DNA from: Kryptolebias marmoratus
Lineage: Eukaryota; Chordata; Actinopteri; Cyprinodontiformes; Rivulidae
Length of the DNA: 64,000 bases
Direction of reading: 5' to 3'
NCBI RefSeq assembly: GCF_001649575.2
Contig: NC_051437.1
Coordinates: 18,439,427 to 18,503,426, forward strand
The stretch's first letter is position 1. Each line of letters starts with the position of its first letter. Under the pieces are notes generated by a model that worked only from the letters and a program-made list of their open reading frames with translations, searched no databases and had not been told where the DNA came from. Of the stretch, positions 25,701 to 48,300 are shown piece after piece. The position numbers and the translations under genes were made by a program.

Positions 25701-28700
25701 ATTGCACACAACATATAGAAAACAGCAACATGCAAATGATTTCAATGATCCTCAATGGAGGAACGAAACAATTTGAGTTTTCTGGACAAATCAAAACTAC
25801 ATGCTGCATTAATAAACTAAATGTAGACATGCAGGTGGATTTTGGACTCAGTGGTGCTCATGACTGGTTGAAGCAATGAAAGACTGCAACAAATCAAAGT
25901 CAACAAGCAGAGATAACACCAGGTAAGAACTGGTCAGGCTTTACAAATCTAACTTTTTTTTGTCTTCATTTCAGTCTTTGACCCTCAGATCTCATAATCT
26001 GAACGCTCACTGGGAAGGGAGTGAAGCAGCCGACTTTGACAAGAAAGAGCAGAGAGGTGGAAAAGAGAGGAGGGAAAGAGAGAGAGAAGCAAAGCCAGTT
26101 ACTTCCTCCCGTTATCCCTCTATGCGCATCGTGATCTCATCATCGGGTCGCAGATATCTCTTTGTCAGATTCTCCCAGACTATACGAACAAGCTGCCATC
26201 TTGATTTAAAGAGAAGTGACCCAACAACCAGCTCTTAACCCTGATTAAGCTGATAAAAAAAACAATGATAACAACATAAAACAAAATGAGAGATAAGCGG
26301 AGATGGAGGTAAACAGTTAAGGTGATGTATGCATTAATATCAATGCAAAGAGGATGTGTTTGGAGCTAAGAGCCCGTAACTACTGAAAACAAAAATCAAA
26401 CTGCAGGTGGCGTTTATCAAATGACATGACAAACCCAGACTATTCATTAAAAAGGCACCACACATCCTCGCATCAATGGAAAGGATTAACATAAATAAAT
26501 CTGACTGTCAGCGGGCGTGGCCCAAGCTATGGATTTAGTCATTTGGCTGCAGCAGTATGGTAAAACATGAGGGTAGCGATGAAGCTTATTATACAGTGTA
26601 ATGGTGGTACCTGAAGGCATTTATTACATTCTTTCTTGAATAGAGAGGGACACTGTGGGGACAGTAAGAAAACCTGAGGTGAAGAGCAGTTCCCTGGTGA
26701 GGTTACATTATCTTTAGACAACACTGCATTGCAGATGATCCGATGTTCACAGTTTAACTTGGCATGCAAACACTGACAAGTGGTAAATACGCCACAGTTT
26801 CCAGTACGTATATGAGAAGGGCAAGCTCAGATTTGAGGAGAAAGAAATAAAATATGTAAGATGCTTACCGGTTTCTGTTGAATGGGCGAGCTATATTAAG
26901 AGCAGTGGAGCTTGTTTTGTAGTGTCCCGCAGAGCCGAATCCATTCACAAAGCTGCTGTTCTGAAATGGTGCCTGCTCAGAGAGAAAAGGTAGCATTTTT
27001 ACCAAATCCTAACCATTTCTGCAGCTACTGCTGCTGTCCTAATTATGTCAAAATGAGAGCTTTAAGTCATGCCCTCTATATGTAAATATGTAAATATCTA
27101 CATCTAAAACCACGAACAGCGAACACGAAGAGAAAAAGACGAACGAGTTGTTAAAAACACCAGGTTGTGTGAGAACAAATAGTCGAATGTCCCTCATCAG
27201 AGGTGCAAGTAAATTCTCACCAGAGGAGTTTCGAAGTAGGGTGTGGGTGTCCAGGTGGGAGGGACAATGCCATAAACTGGGTACTGCTGCTGGGGGTACA
27301 CGTGCTGCATGTAAAGCGGAGAGCTGTACTGGGACTGGTTCTGGTTCTGCTGGGTGTACAGGCTGCTGTCCATACTGCGATAACCATTCTTTGCAAAAAA
27401 CGTGTTGATGGCCTTTATCCTGGCCTGTCGGCAAACAAACGAGGAGGGGAAAACATAAGAAAATGACCCAAACCCTTTACCAAAAAAAATAAATAAATAA
27501 AAACCTTTTGTAAAGCAACTGTTCATTTTTACACACCATGATGGGTTTTCCCTGAAATGTCTTTACTTCCTCTCTTAAGTACTTATACGCCTGGAAGAGA
27601 ACAGCAGAGAGTCATATTGTGACACGCTCCACTGAATTTTAAAATTAAAACTCAACACAATGATTAAAAAAAAAAAGGTGAAGTTTGAGCAGCAGCACCT
27701 GCTGAGCATCGGTGTCCGACTGAAATGTGATGTACCAGTTGTTGTTGTGCGCAAACTCAACACTTATCACCTTCGGACAGTTGTCGTTTTTGAACAATGA
27801 CTCAACTTCCTGTGAACCCAAAAACAAATTCTCACTTTAAGTGAACTTCGACTTTAATTCAATGCTTTCCAGTAAGTGTCTGAACAGCTTGGCTTTACCT
27901 CAACGGGTGTGGTTTCTGGGACTTCTCTCAAGATGATAATACATCTCTTGTGATTGGGTCGTACCTTCTCCCCCTTCTCATCCACTTGTACCATAGGAGA
28001 GGCTACAGAGTCACACAAGAATATATATTTAGACACATTTAACCTGAATGGACGCATCGTCCTCAAGCTTCGACTTACATCTCAACACATCCAGGATGAG
28101 GTCCATGTCAGTGGTCAGGACCTTGATGCCCTCCATGCTGGCTATAGTCCAAATAGGGACAAACTGATCGCTGTCCATCTGGGACATGAGGTACAAATCC
28201 TTGGAGAGGTTTTCTCTGAAGTGCACGAGAACAGAATTAGCCTCACGTTGACTCACGACGCAAGAATCCACTTTTGAAATCGTTGCGTGCTGCGCTCTTA
28301 CCTAGAAAAATAAAATTCAAGCTCTTTTTTCAGAGACTCTCGTAGACTCTCGGAGGACATTTGTTGTTCTTCGGTTTTAGAATCTGTTGAGCAGAAATAT
28401 AAAAATGTTTAAACACAATCAAGCAATAAACAAATGGTTTGACGATTGGCCACAAACAGTCACAATCTGAACATCAATTCGCTGCAGTAGAGCAATCGAT
28501 TACACAACTAGTTTAGATGCAAACATGTCATTTATGTTAACATTAAAAGCAAATTATTTTTTACTGCTCGTGTTTTTTTTTGTGAAGTTCTGCAAAGAAG
28601 CAGCAGTTTGTATGTTTTCTGCTTTGGCTTCCAGACCTAAAATAATTGTTTGCTTGATGCTATTCTGTTTACAAACGTCACATCACTTCCAGTATCTGTT

Positions 28701-31700
28701 GCACCATTACGCTTTTTGTTCTTAATCATGATGGGTAAACTTCTGCTCAGAATAGCAACCGTTTAACAGAAGTTTATCCACCAATGAACTTGATATTTGA
28801 CACAAACCTCAACGAGGCAGATCTGCCGCTGTACAACTTGTTTTTAAAAGGTGTGAGCATTTATTACAGCTCTTATTTAAAATGTAATAAGCAATAGTTT
28901 TTCTGTGTAGCATTTAGAAAAACACTTAATGAGTTGTGTTACCTTTAATAAAGATGTAAGCATGTGTTGTAACTGGGTGGGTTTTATTTAGCTTTATTGT
29001 ATATAGTTTTATTGGCAGAAATGGCTCTTTTGACTGTAAAAGTTGCAGACCACTGAGCTGTGAGCTTCCATACATTTCAATGTAGTTTAATCCTTGAATG
29101 TGAGCTAAAGCATGTAAAGGCTATAATTCAGACCAGTGATTGGATCGATGTTGTCATTCCTGCAATTTATTATGTCCCAGAAAAGGTTCCCAGGTAAGAC
29201 ACATTTACCCGGATGTCAAACTCATTCTTGCACAAGCAGGTGCAAACAAGCAGGTGCAAACAAGCAGGTGCAAACTCGCGCCTGACTGAGGGAAACCAGA
29301 CGCACGATATCAGGCCGGTGGTTTTTACCTTCCACGCCTGGCTGGAGAGCTCATTTCTGCTGGGAATGTGGGTATTCATCGCATCACAGAACGGTCAAAG
29401 TTCCTTTGAGTTGAACTTTGACTGCTGCCCGCACACAAGCTCACCCAGCTTATGCTTTGCTGCAAAAACCGTCGTCGCACGGCACAACTCAATAAAAATA
29501 GGTTTTAGGAAGCTGTAGTGTGACAACAGTGTTAAATTAAAAACAGTGTCAAATTATTTTATGAGTTGAATGCAATAGTGGTGGTGCTTTAGTCAACCAG
29601 TTCCTTCCCAACACCCTCCTTGTATGTAAAGGAGAAGGTAAACATGTTGAAAAACCTACAAGTTTTAACAAACAAAGGAGGGACTAGGCTTACCGTTCTA
29701 CAGAAGGGAAAAGTTTAGGTTCTCTCAGATGACATTAAACTGCCGCATGGGTTAGGTGTGCCCAAACAATCTGTGTGCGAACCACGTTTCACAAAGCTAC
29801 AAGACAAACTTAACTTGGAGGTCAAACACGAGACTAGGAGCTGATCAGTTGTTCTTGATCAACAGATGGTACACGCTCAGAACGCCGCAACGGCAAAACT
29901 CACAGGACGGCGTTGCCTTTAAACCACGGAGGTTGTTTGACACTCAAGGGCATCTCAATGCACGTGACATTTTATATCCCCATCCGATCCTTATCACTTT
30001 CTAATGCATTAAGAGCAGCGCAATCTCCTGCGCAGCAGCCATGTGTGGAGATGACGGCATGCGAGGCGACAGGACTGACCTGAGCTCCCCGTCGTGGACT
30101 CGGCGGGGGAAAAGCCCAACTCTTGAGGGTCCATTCCATTTACTGCTATCTCAGCTGTTGCTGTGGAGCTGCTGTCACCCAAGGCGGTGTATCCCACAGT
30201 GTACTGCTTGCACCCAGCTGACGAAGGCTCTGAGTAACCTGTCCACAAGGTGCACAAACTTTTGATTCAGAAAGAGCAGCAGATAGTTGAAACTATGCGC
30301 CTTGTCAATTAAAACAGCTAAAAAAGAAACTATGACTGAAGCTTATAAGAACACAAACGTTGGCTCAAACCATGCATTCAAACACTGGAAGTGCTTTAAT
30401 TTGCAATTCTGGACACAGAAAGGTTTGGCATACTCACTGATGTCCGATGGAGGCCAATGAGGACTGCTGGGAACAGCCTCGCTGGGGGCCACGGGGATCT
30501 CCTGCCACACCTTGGCATTTGGGTTCAAACCAGCACCCTTTGAGGTGACCTTCAAAAGAAAAGAGAGGGAAAATAAAATAAAACTGCAGCATCAGGTGAT
30601 CAGGTTCCAACTCCTGTCTACATTTAAAGTCGGCTGGTGTTTGTATTCTAGGCATATCATGTATTTTAATCACACACAAAGGATAAAAAGAAGGGAAAGA
30701 AACGCAGCCTGTTATCAAAGTTCGACGCCAGAAGGATATCGTGTTTTTAGTGTTTTGTTTACAGAAAGGTTTGACGTCATAGCAGCTACCAGACTGGCAG
30801 CGTACATTATCCTGTAAAAAAAGAGCTTTTAGCCACAAAGGCAAAACCATCAGAATAGACACAAACAAAAACTAGAATCTGGATTAAATAAATGGAGGAA
30901 ACAAAATGAAAATATTAAGTTTAAAAACAGGTAAATGTGACAATTTGATCAAACTTTAAATATTTATCTGTGATCAGCGGGAAACAAAAATAACAAAAAA
31001 ATTAACACAACCCTGCAAAAAAAGAAAAAGAAAACAGAACCAGGCCACACACAGCATTGCCTTATACAAATTCAGCTTTCACAATGTTCGCTTTCAACAT
31101 CAACACTGTAACGCGTGGATGTGGAAACTAACCGTTTCATTGACAAATCTACAAGATTGTACAGTTTTGTTGGCAGGTTTTATTTAACTGTAATTTACTT
31201 CAATTTAAAAGAATTTTAGATACAGAAAATTCAAAAAATTATGTTTTATTTACCAAACAATGATGCTGTTGCCATTAGGCGACATGCAGGCAGAGAAACA
31301 AAGCGCAGAAGGCCTGACTGCAAAATAAAAATCTGTTGTATGAACACATTCAAGCTTAGTAAAAATGATTAAACAAATGACCATGCCTTGCAAATGTTTC
31401 CAGAACAGAAATAAATAACTAGTTTGACTATTTAAAATCAACATCACAGAGCTATGTTTGTTCGTGCACGATCCACCTATGTAGTAGTTGTTCTTTTAGC
31501 TTGTGGAAGTAGGTTTTGTTGTCTGATGAAGTCTTTGCCCACAGAGAAGTGAATGACAGCTCTACACCAACTTCTTAAATTGTAAACTATCACTTTTAGT
31601 GGCTTCCCATTTTGGCATTGCCACCTGCTAACAAGATCCTGCAGTCTTTTTGTTGTTGTTGTTGTTGCTGCTGCTGCTGAAGCAGCTCTCTGCACCCGAG

Positions 31701-32546
31701 AAATGGATGCACACCCAACCAATCCGGCCTCGGTCTGTCATTCAAAACAGGCAAGGACATTTCGTGTGCAACTTGACACACGGTTACAAAGAAAGCGTGC
31801 TGGTGTGTCACAGGCCGAATGGGGGTGGGGGTGGTGGGGAGGCCGAGTGTCAGCTGACCGCGCTCCGCAGCAAAGGCCAGGTATTTCCAACGCATGTCGC
31901 TGCGCCAAGCTAGGGTTAGCTCCCCCCCCCCCCCCCATATCGCCATTTAGCCAAACACACACAACACCATAGTGAATGAATGTCTACCTTTCAGCCAGCA
32001 CACCGGAGTGCGGACCAGGCACTAATAAATACAAATAACCGAGTGAGAGGCTTTCTGCTCCGACCCTGTAATTCTATAGCTGCGTCAAAACTTTAACTTC
32101 CAGGCTAATGATTACTCAGCAAACTACTTAATAAGCGTGCCTGATGTGGTGGCTACGCTAGAGTTAGCGGTGGCTAATGATCAGTGCGTAAATTCACTCG
32201 CTTTGAGATGGCTGCAGTTTAAAGTCTGTTGCCACAACACCGACCCAGAAAGTCGAAATTAGACTAAATATGACCCAGTGTGGCATTCGCTGTCTTCGGG
32301 TTAATTTTAGCTCTTGTCTGATAAATACTACTCATCCCGCAGAGAGGGGGGTGTACTGAGCAAATGGGTCTCCGGTGAGCAGGAGTCGCTTAGCCACTTA
32401 GCTAACTAGCTAAATGAGGCCTCACTCACCATGCCGCTCGAGCCTCCCTCGCCCCCCAGCGGAGCCTCGTCCTTCCCACCGCTCTTCGGTCCGGGATCAG
32501 CCTCCTCCTGCAGCAGCGGCGGCTCTCCGCTCTGGTCTGAACTCAT
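22796..32546 (-). CDS. larp4: LARP4, La-related protein 4
   Basis: Cytoplasmic protein that binds poly(A) and PABPC1 and lengthens mRNA poly(A) tails (family knowledge). Sixteen exons join in frame to 782 residues: 32430-32546, 30438-30549, 30080-30238, 28302-28383, 28079-28215, 27899-28002, 27699-27809, 27537-27590, 27221-27424, 26869-26972, 25045-25269, 24256-24310, 24010-24162, 23784-23923, 23501-23696, 22796-23191. A variant PAM2 ([12 protein letters not shown]) is at residues 47-58. The La motif spans about 143-220 ([20 protein letters not shown]), the RRM-like domain about 224-300 ([33 protein letters not shown]). Conserved tail blocks are [34 protein letters not shown] and the terminal PPVSPK. 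These match LARP4 better than LARP4B. An in-frame ATG at 32603 could extend the N-terminus by 19 residues. Confidence 0.96.
25270..26868 (-). other. larp4 intron 10, containing a segment duplicated in intron 15
   Basis: AT-rich intron. Positions about 25983-26143 resemble 23268-23450 in another larp4 intron: both have CTCAGATCTCATAATCT, GCTCACTGGG, GGAGTGAA and CCCTCTATGCGCA in the same order. No coding sequence recognised. Confidence 0.6.
28384..30079 (-). other. larp4 intron 3
   Basis: Noncoding. It includes a perfect 14-bp tandem repeat (three copies) at 29233-29274 and otherwise AT-rich sequence. Confidence 0.65.
29233..29274. repeat. 14-bp tandem repeat, three perfect copies
   Basis: The unit CAAGCAGGTGCAAA is repeated three times without mismatch, at 29233, 29247 and 29261, inside larp4 intron 3. 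Confidence 0.95.
30550..32429 (-). other. larp4 intron 1
   Basis: Noncoding. Contains a TTG/CTG trinucleotide tract at about 31650-31679, a G-rich patch near 31818-31842, and a C14-like run near 31922-31936. The right end is CpG-rich and merges into the promoter. Confidence 0.6.
31650..31682. repeat. TTG/CTG trinucleotide repeat
   Basis: Five TTG then four CTG units on the plus strand; on the larp4 sense strand this reads CAG4 then CAA5. It lies in larp4 intron 1. Confidence 0.9.
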
Positions 32547-33010
32547 CAGCCGCTCCTGACTCACTTCCACCCCGTCTCGTTCTCCCGGCCCCACCGCCAC
32601 CACCTCCTCCCCCCGCCTCCTCCTCTGTCACAAACGCCGGGTAGTGTTCAAGCAGTCAAAGTCGGCTTCGTCTCCTGGTCTCAGCACACCTCGAAGTAGC
32701 TCCCAACCGACTAGCGCGTGCTATGAATCAACGTCGCGGGGGCTAACGGCAGCTAGCTCAATGAATCGAGCTCGCGCGCTACGATGCTAACGGCACAAGT
32801 GACGCGAAAACCATGACTCGTCTCGAAGCGCAGTCCCCGCTGGCGTTTAAGCAAATATTACACCACGGACCGGCTTCGTCAGACGCATTCCTAACCGGGC
32901 GACCGGAGCGGACACTGGGGACATGCAGCTTTCCTCGGCGCAGGCACACAGTCCGCCAACGTCCCGGCTGCCACCGCGCGTTCTCGGTGACCTTTGAGGA
33001 AACCGTTTCC
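32547..33010 (-). promoter_or_regulatory. larp4: larp4 5' UTR and CpG-rich promoter
   Basis: GC-rich, CpG-rich sequence right of the larp4 start codon, with no TATA box. An in-frame upstream ATG lies at 32603. The region falls off to AT-rich sequence near 33050. Confidence 0.5.
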
Positions 33011-33050
33011 GCTTCCGCTTCCTGTAGTTTTTCAACGCTTGTGTCACTGG

Positions 33051-34374
33051 GCACCTGCTCCAACTATTTTATGACTTTTAACCCTGTTTAAATTAACCAA
33101 ACAAGTTCAGTGTTGCTCCATCATTTTTTTGGGGATGCTTTAATTATTACGAACTGTGCAAAAGTTTTAAACTTTATTTCTTTTATATGTTATTGAAAGA
33201 ACCAGGCTTGTTTTGTAATACTTTTAGTGATCTTGATTATTATTTCCACAAGCTTTCTGTTGAATTAAAAAAAAAAAAACCTCAGGAGTTTGAAGTTTGG
33301 CTTCTTTTTTTTGTTTAAAACTAATTTTCTGTCCAGTTCTTGTACCAGACAAAGACAGCATGTTGTGTAATTTGTGCAAAAGAAGAAATGTGAAGTCTAA
33401 AAATATATCTACAGCAGACGAAAAGCATCTGTAAGTCATGTCTTTAGGAAAAATGAAAGAGAAATACAAAAAAGGTATGGTAGTTGGGGTCGGGACCTCG
33501 CTTTGGGCTGTGAAACAAGTGAAGGGTCTTGAAACCATCATCAAAAATAAAATTAAATTAAAAGAAGAATTGTTCTATGATATGAAAACAGTCATAAACT
33601 GATATAAAATACAATAATAGTTTGTGCCATAATAATGTTTGTACACTTAAATCAGAGGTAGATGAGGCTGCAAGTTTCTGCTGCTGCCATTTTGTGGGAC
33701 AGAAGTCTAAAAGTTTGGGAACCACTGCTAAAGACAGCAAGGACAATGTAAAAATAAACATTTTCTCCAATTTTTGTGTATTTTAAAATCTTTAAAAGCT
33801 GTGTTAAACTTGTTCAATCAGACCCATCTTTGAGCTGATTTATATCTATCCCACTAACATGACCCGTTTGTGTCTCCAACGCTGGTTTAGTTCTTGAGTT
33901 TAGGAGCCTTTTATGCCTGAATAAAACACAAACAAAACAAACAAATAATAATAATTCTTCTAAAATTCCCATGGCTCCTGTAAAATATGATCTCTTGTGT
34001 GGCAAAAAAAAAGAAATTACTTGTTTTAAATGTACAATGCCTTACACCAATGCTACATTTTTTTTAGTTAATTCCTGTTTGAACTTTACTATTTTCAAAT
34101 ACAAAAATATGCTTATGTGCCATCTGTCATTCAAGTTCTGGTTTATTGTTTATTAACAGTTTTAAATGCAATTTGTCAATTCAGTACTTTTAAACATCTT
34201 TAGTTTCATCTCAGCTTTTCACTTTCTTGAAAACTTGTTCTGTAACATTTTAGAAAAACAGAATTTCAGAGAAAGCACACATTCAGGACAGGAAGGAGAC
34301 AGCAGCTCTCTTATTATAAACAGGAAACGGAGGAGAAAGCACCTCCTCTGTTCGCTCATGTGCTCCAGCTGAGT
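33051..34374 (-). other. Spacer between larp4 and pfkm, including the probable pfkm 3' UTR
   Basis: AT-rich. TTTATTGTTTATT on the plus strand near 34141-34153 gives two AATAAA hexamers on the pfkm sense strand, about 220-235 nt after the pfkm stop. No other gene seen between 33050 and 34100. Confidence 0.45.
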
Positions 34375-44140
<9,766 letters not shown>

Positions 44141-44400
44141 GTTCAGGGGAGCCGGGTGTCCTTGATGTGAGGGAGGAGAAAGAACGGAGAGCTCTTTCTT
44201 CACTCTCTGCTTCTCGGGAGTGTCACGAGGGGAAAGCATAGGCTTTACGGACCAACTGCGCCTATTCTTGACCCCTCCAACACTCGCTGCTAAACTAAAT
44301 ATAACAGTAGCCGCCAGTGGACAGTTAAGACCCAGAGAAACACAAAGCACGCTGTAATAATGCATCAGGACACGGTTTGAATGTGGGAAAGAAGACATTC
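44141..44400 (-). other. pfkm: pfkm 5' region with open reading frame upstream of the start
   Basis: The frame of the first pfkm coding exon stays open rightwards to an ATG at 44398 (86 more codons). The canonical start at 44140 gives the family length, so I treat this as 5' UTR or promoter, with an extended isoform possible. Confidence 0.4.
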
Positions 44401-45180
44401 TCTTAGTTTATCCATTAAAACTGCACTGATGAGTGACTGCAGCTGGACAAACCCAAACGCAATTAATCAAGACATCACTAAAACAAACCATTTTCAGAAG
44501 CTGGTTAAAAAGACGAGCTGGGGAACACATCAAAACCTGCACAAAACTCCTGAAAAAGACCCGTGTCATACTATATTACATAGCCTGTACATACCTGTAA
44601 CAAGACATTTAAATATTGATACTTTGAAGTCTGTATATCACTCTATTATATACTATTTAATTACTGCTTAAGCACTTCTGGCTTTGTACTTGTGCCACGT
44701 TAAACAATAATAAATCTAATCTTCAAAAACCAGGAAGACTGTGGAGGAAATGGGGCCAAGAATTACAAAGGTCTGAATTTATAAACATCTAAAGATCATC
44801 TTTAAATAGTGAACTGTATCTACAGACCTTTAGAAGTTATGAAGCCAAGAAATTTAATACCTCTCCTATTTCAGAAGATGTCCTTCAAGCGAAGATACTT
44901 TGTTCTAATACACCTTTAAGATTCTCAAACACTTTGGGAAAATGTTCTTTAAACTCATGACCCGTTTAAAGAACCCGGGTCTTTTTTCGAGAAGAACATG
45001 GGTTCTGCTCTCCCTCAAAAGTCAGCAATTATGTTCAAAAACCATTTCAGGTTTTACGGCACGTTCAAATGTTCTGCACTCAGGTACGAACTCCAGAGTT
45101 GATTTGTGGGAGGAAGCTTTAAGGGCCGATCAGGTGTCAGGTACTGAAATAAAGAGTAAGAAATCACAAGTAGCCCCACA
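44401..45180. other. Spacer between pfkm and troap, no gene seen
   Basis: AT-rich. A plus ORF at 44942-45250 has no recognisable motifs. Nothing else supported. Confidence 0.5.
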
Positions 45181-45369
45181 TAAAACAAATACATTTATTA
45201 ATACTGAAGACACTGTACATTATTTAAACAGACAGCTTATTAAAAAGTAGAAACACTTTTCTAATATGGTTTATTCATTCTATAACTATAAAAAAACCTT
45301 TAGGAACTCAAAAACAAACACACAGACATAATGGGGGACAGTGTTGAGCATCAGATCCTGTAGTGCAGG
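45181..45369 (-). other. troap: Probable troap 3' UTR
   Basis: TTTATT on the plus strand near 45192 and 45269 gives AATAAA on the troap sense strand, 100-180 nt after the stop. Confidence 0.45.
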
Positions 45370-48300
45370 TTATCTCTTGTGCATTGGAGAGTTGTGTGAA
45401 GCTGGAGGAAGATCCAAGCCAATTGGAACAAATCTCTGCAAAACAGAAAAGATAAAAAGGTTTATTTTAATGTGGCATGTTTTCGCAAGAACATGGATGA
45501 TAGATGTTTTTGTTCAGTTGCATTTTAATCCAAGAAAGACTACATTACGTGTGCATTTTAAGTGTAAATTGATAGATTTGTACTCAATATACAAAAAACA
45601 GGAAATCATAATGATAAACTATTGAACGGTTCTGATTAAATTGCTTTTTAATCAGCTGAGCCATGTAGACGGACCCTAATCCATCAAAAATTATGACTGA
45701 TTTTGAAGATTTGACAACAATAATTTGCCAAATAAATAGTGCATTAATTATTTTTATTCAAGATAAAAGTGAAGAAAAGCTGAAAAAGGTTTAAATCTGT
45801 TTGATTTCTTTTCTCTAAAATAAAATAAAAAAAGGTTTGAGACATGTAAGGCATGAAAACTAACTAATAAATCAGTACTTCTGCTTTATAGTAAAGACCT
45901 CTGGATCTGTAAGGATTTCATGATAAAAACACAAGCAGTAATACAGTCAGTACCGAGTCAAAGTTTTCTTCAGGATCACCCGACACGCATACCTTTGTGT
46001 TCTGCAGAAGTAACAGTAATAACCCTGCTCTGCGGTTCACATTTTAGTTTTATGAATCATTTTAACAGCAGATTAGGAAAAAACAAGGAGCAGCTGATTG
46101 TTCACCCAAATTACTCATTTATTCTTTTACCTCTTCTGAAAAGAGTGAAAGTTCAGTTAATTATAATAAAATTAAACAAATTGAACTAGCATTCCCTGAA
46201 GGAATGCTGCCTTGCACGCCGAAGTTTTAAACAAAGATTTTGTACGATCTGTCAGCGCTCGGTGAACGTGTTCGGAATGATGGCGGTCGTAAAGAGGCGA
46301 TTACACGATCGCTCGCCAATGGTGACAGCAGACGGTCAGACTGGATTGGCCTAAGGTCGGGGCGTGTACTCACAGTGGACTCTTCAAAGTGCAAAAAGGA
46401 GGCGAGCGGGTTCCCGCAGCGAGGCCGAGGGGGGAGGAACCCGGGCGCAGCGGTGACGGACTTGGAGGTGTAGGTCGACACCTCATCGTCCAAACGCAGC
46501 TCCTCCAGGGGGGGGAAACGCTTGCGCAGCATCAACACAGCAGAACTCAGAGAGCTCGTTTTCTGGGTGGTGAGGTCTGTAACAGAAGAAGAAGAAGCTC
46601 AGAAACACAACAGGCCGTGGATTATCATGAGATGCGTCCACTGTCGACGGTACCTCTGCGCAGACGCAGAACAGAATGGCTGCTGTGATGAGCGGACTCA
46701 GACTCAGAAGATGTTTCATTTTGAGCTCCTGACAAGTTTCTCTGGTCGGTCGAAACTGGACCAAGCTGGTTCTGCTGAGCTGAGACTTTCGGATCAAAAT
46801 ATGGGGCTCTGATCAACTTTTTACTGGTTGAGAAGAAGATGACAGACTCTCTTGGCTGCGCTGGTAACGAAGTCTTCTGCTCCTCCTCCTCGTTGTCGTC
46901 TTCACTCTTGATTCTGCTCGATTCTACCGGTTCTTTACTGGATAAATTCTTCTGAAGAAGTGAAAAAAAGGGAAACAAAAACAAAACAGAGTGACCTCAC
47001 AGTTCATTTTATAAATATCGAATGCTGAACATGAATCGTTGTTCGTCTTGAATGTCACGTCATACGGCTGAGGCTTGATCTGGGAACTGCTCCGTTTGTG
47101 TTCGGGGGTCTGTGTCTGACTCGGCTGTGCTCTGCTCATCTTCTGGATCGTCAAATAATCTCTGGACAACCTCCTGCTAACAGAACACCGGGAGATAAAT
47201 TGTGACTCAACAGCACAATATATGTTATGTACAACGATGCCGTTTCTACACCTTCAAGTTTCTGGTTTACAAAGATAAGAGCAGTTTATTATCACTCTAT
47301 TAAAAGCCTGTTTACACAAGATTTACAGTCTAACGTTCCTACAAGATTAACACCCTATTAAAGTATTTTGGAATTTCTACAATCCTGTTAATTGTTGACA
47401 GACAGATCATCAAATATATGACAATCAAGACATTAGCAGAATCCATTTTTGCAGGTTTATTTTGCACAGTAGATGAACTACTGTAGCCATATTTAAATTG
47501 AGTTTGCCATGAATCATTTTAAAGCATAAAATAATCTACTGACATCTGGAGCTTTTGCAGCATATGAACATGTTTAAGTGACAATCCTTGAGGTAATGCA
47601 TGTCACCCACCATCTTCCATGCCCTAGTTTTAAATTAAGATCATCTTATGATGAGAAGGGACAGAGTTGCAGACATTTAGCTCAAACCTTATAAAAAGTA
47701 TAGTTATAAATGAAACTATCGTTTCATGAGGGAATGCATATTGCCCGTTGCATTGCCTGATAAAGTTTTAAGATCTCATGCGATCTGTTAGCGCTCAGTG
47801 TGTGTTGTGAGTGACTCTCAGCTACTACCACACCAAATTTCAGTTCAATATCTATAAAACTGGCTGGTTAAAGTCATCTTTCTGTTATGAAGTTGGATCT
47901 TTAGACTGACTTCCATTCGGAGCCTTAAAAGGTCGTTTGAGGAACAACATTTTAGTTTTCAATGGCTTCATTTTACAGCAGCAGTGGTGTCGTTTCTCTC
48001 CTCCATTTTCACTTTAATCTCCCATCATTAATTATTCCTATTCTACACCAAAATGAAGCCGTTTTACAAGCTTCTTTTAAACTGTTTAGAGAAGTTTAGA
48101 TGTGATATCAAAAGCAAAACTCCAAAAAAGGTTTAATTTGTTTCCCTTCCCAAATAAACCTTATTTCTGCAAGCCACAACTGCTACAAACGTTTTGCACA
48201 CAAGCTCGACTCCGTCTCACCTCCTGACGCGACTGAAGGTTGGCTTTGCAGCTCCTGTGTCCAGGCGTGCCGTATGGCGTCTGGTACCATTTCTGAAAAC

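Noticed and set aside
29233..29274. Possible CRISPR-like array
   Set aside because: Three directly adjacent 14-bp units with no spacers in a vertebrate intron; a minisatellite.
44942..45250. 102-codon plus ORF between pfkm and troap
   Set aside because: No recognisable motif, poor codon character and overlap with the probable troap 3' UTR.
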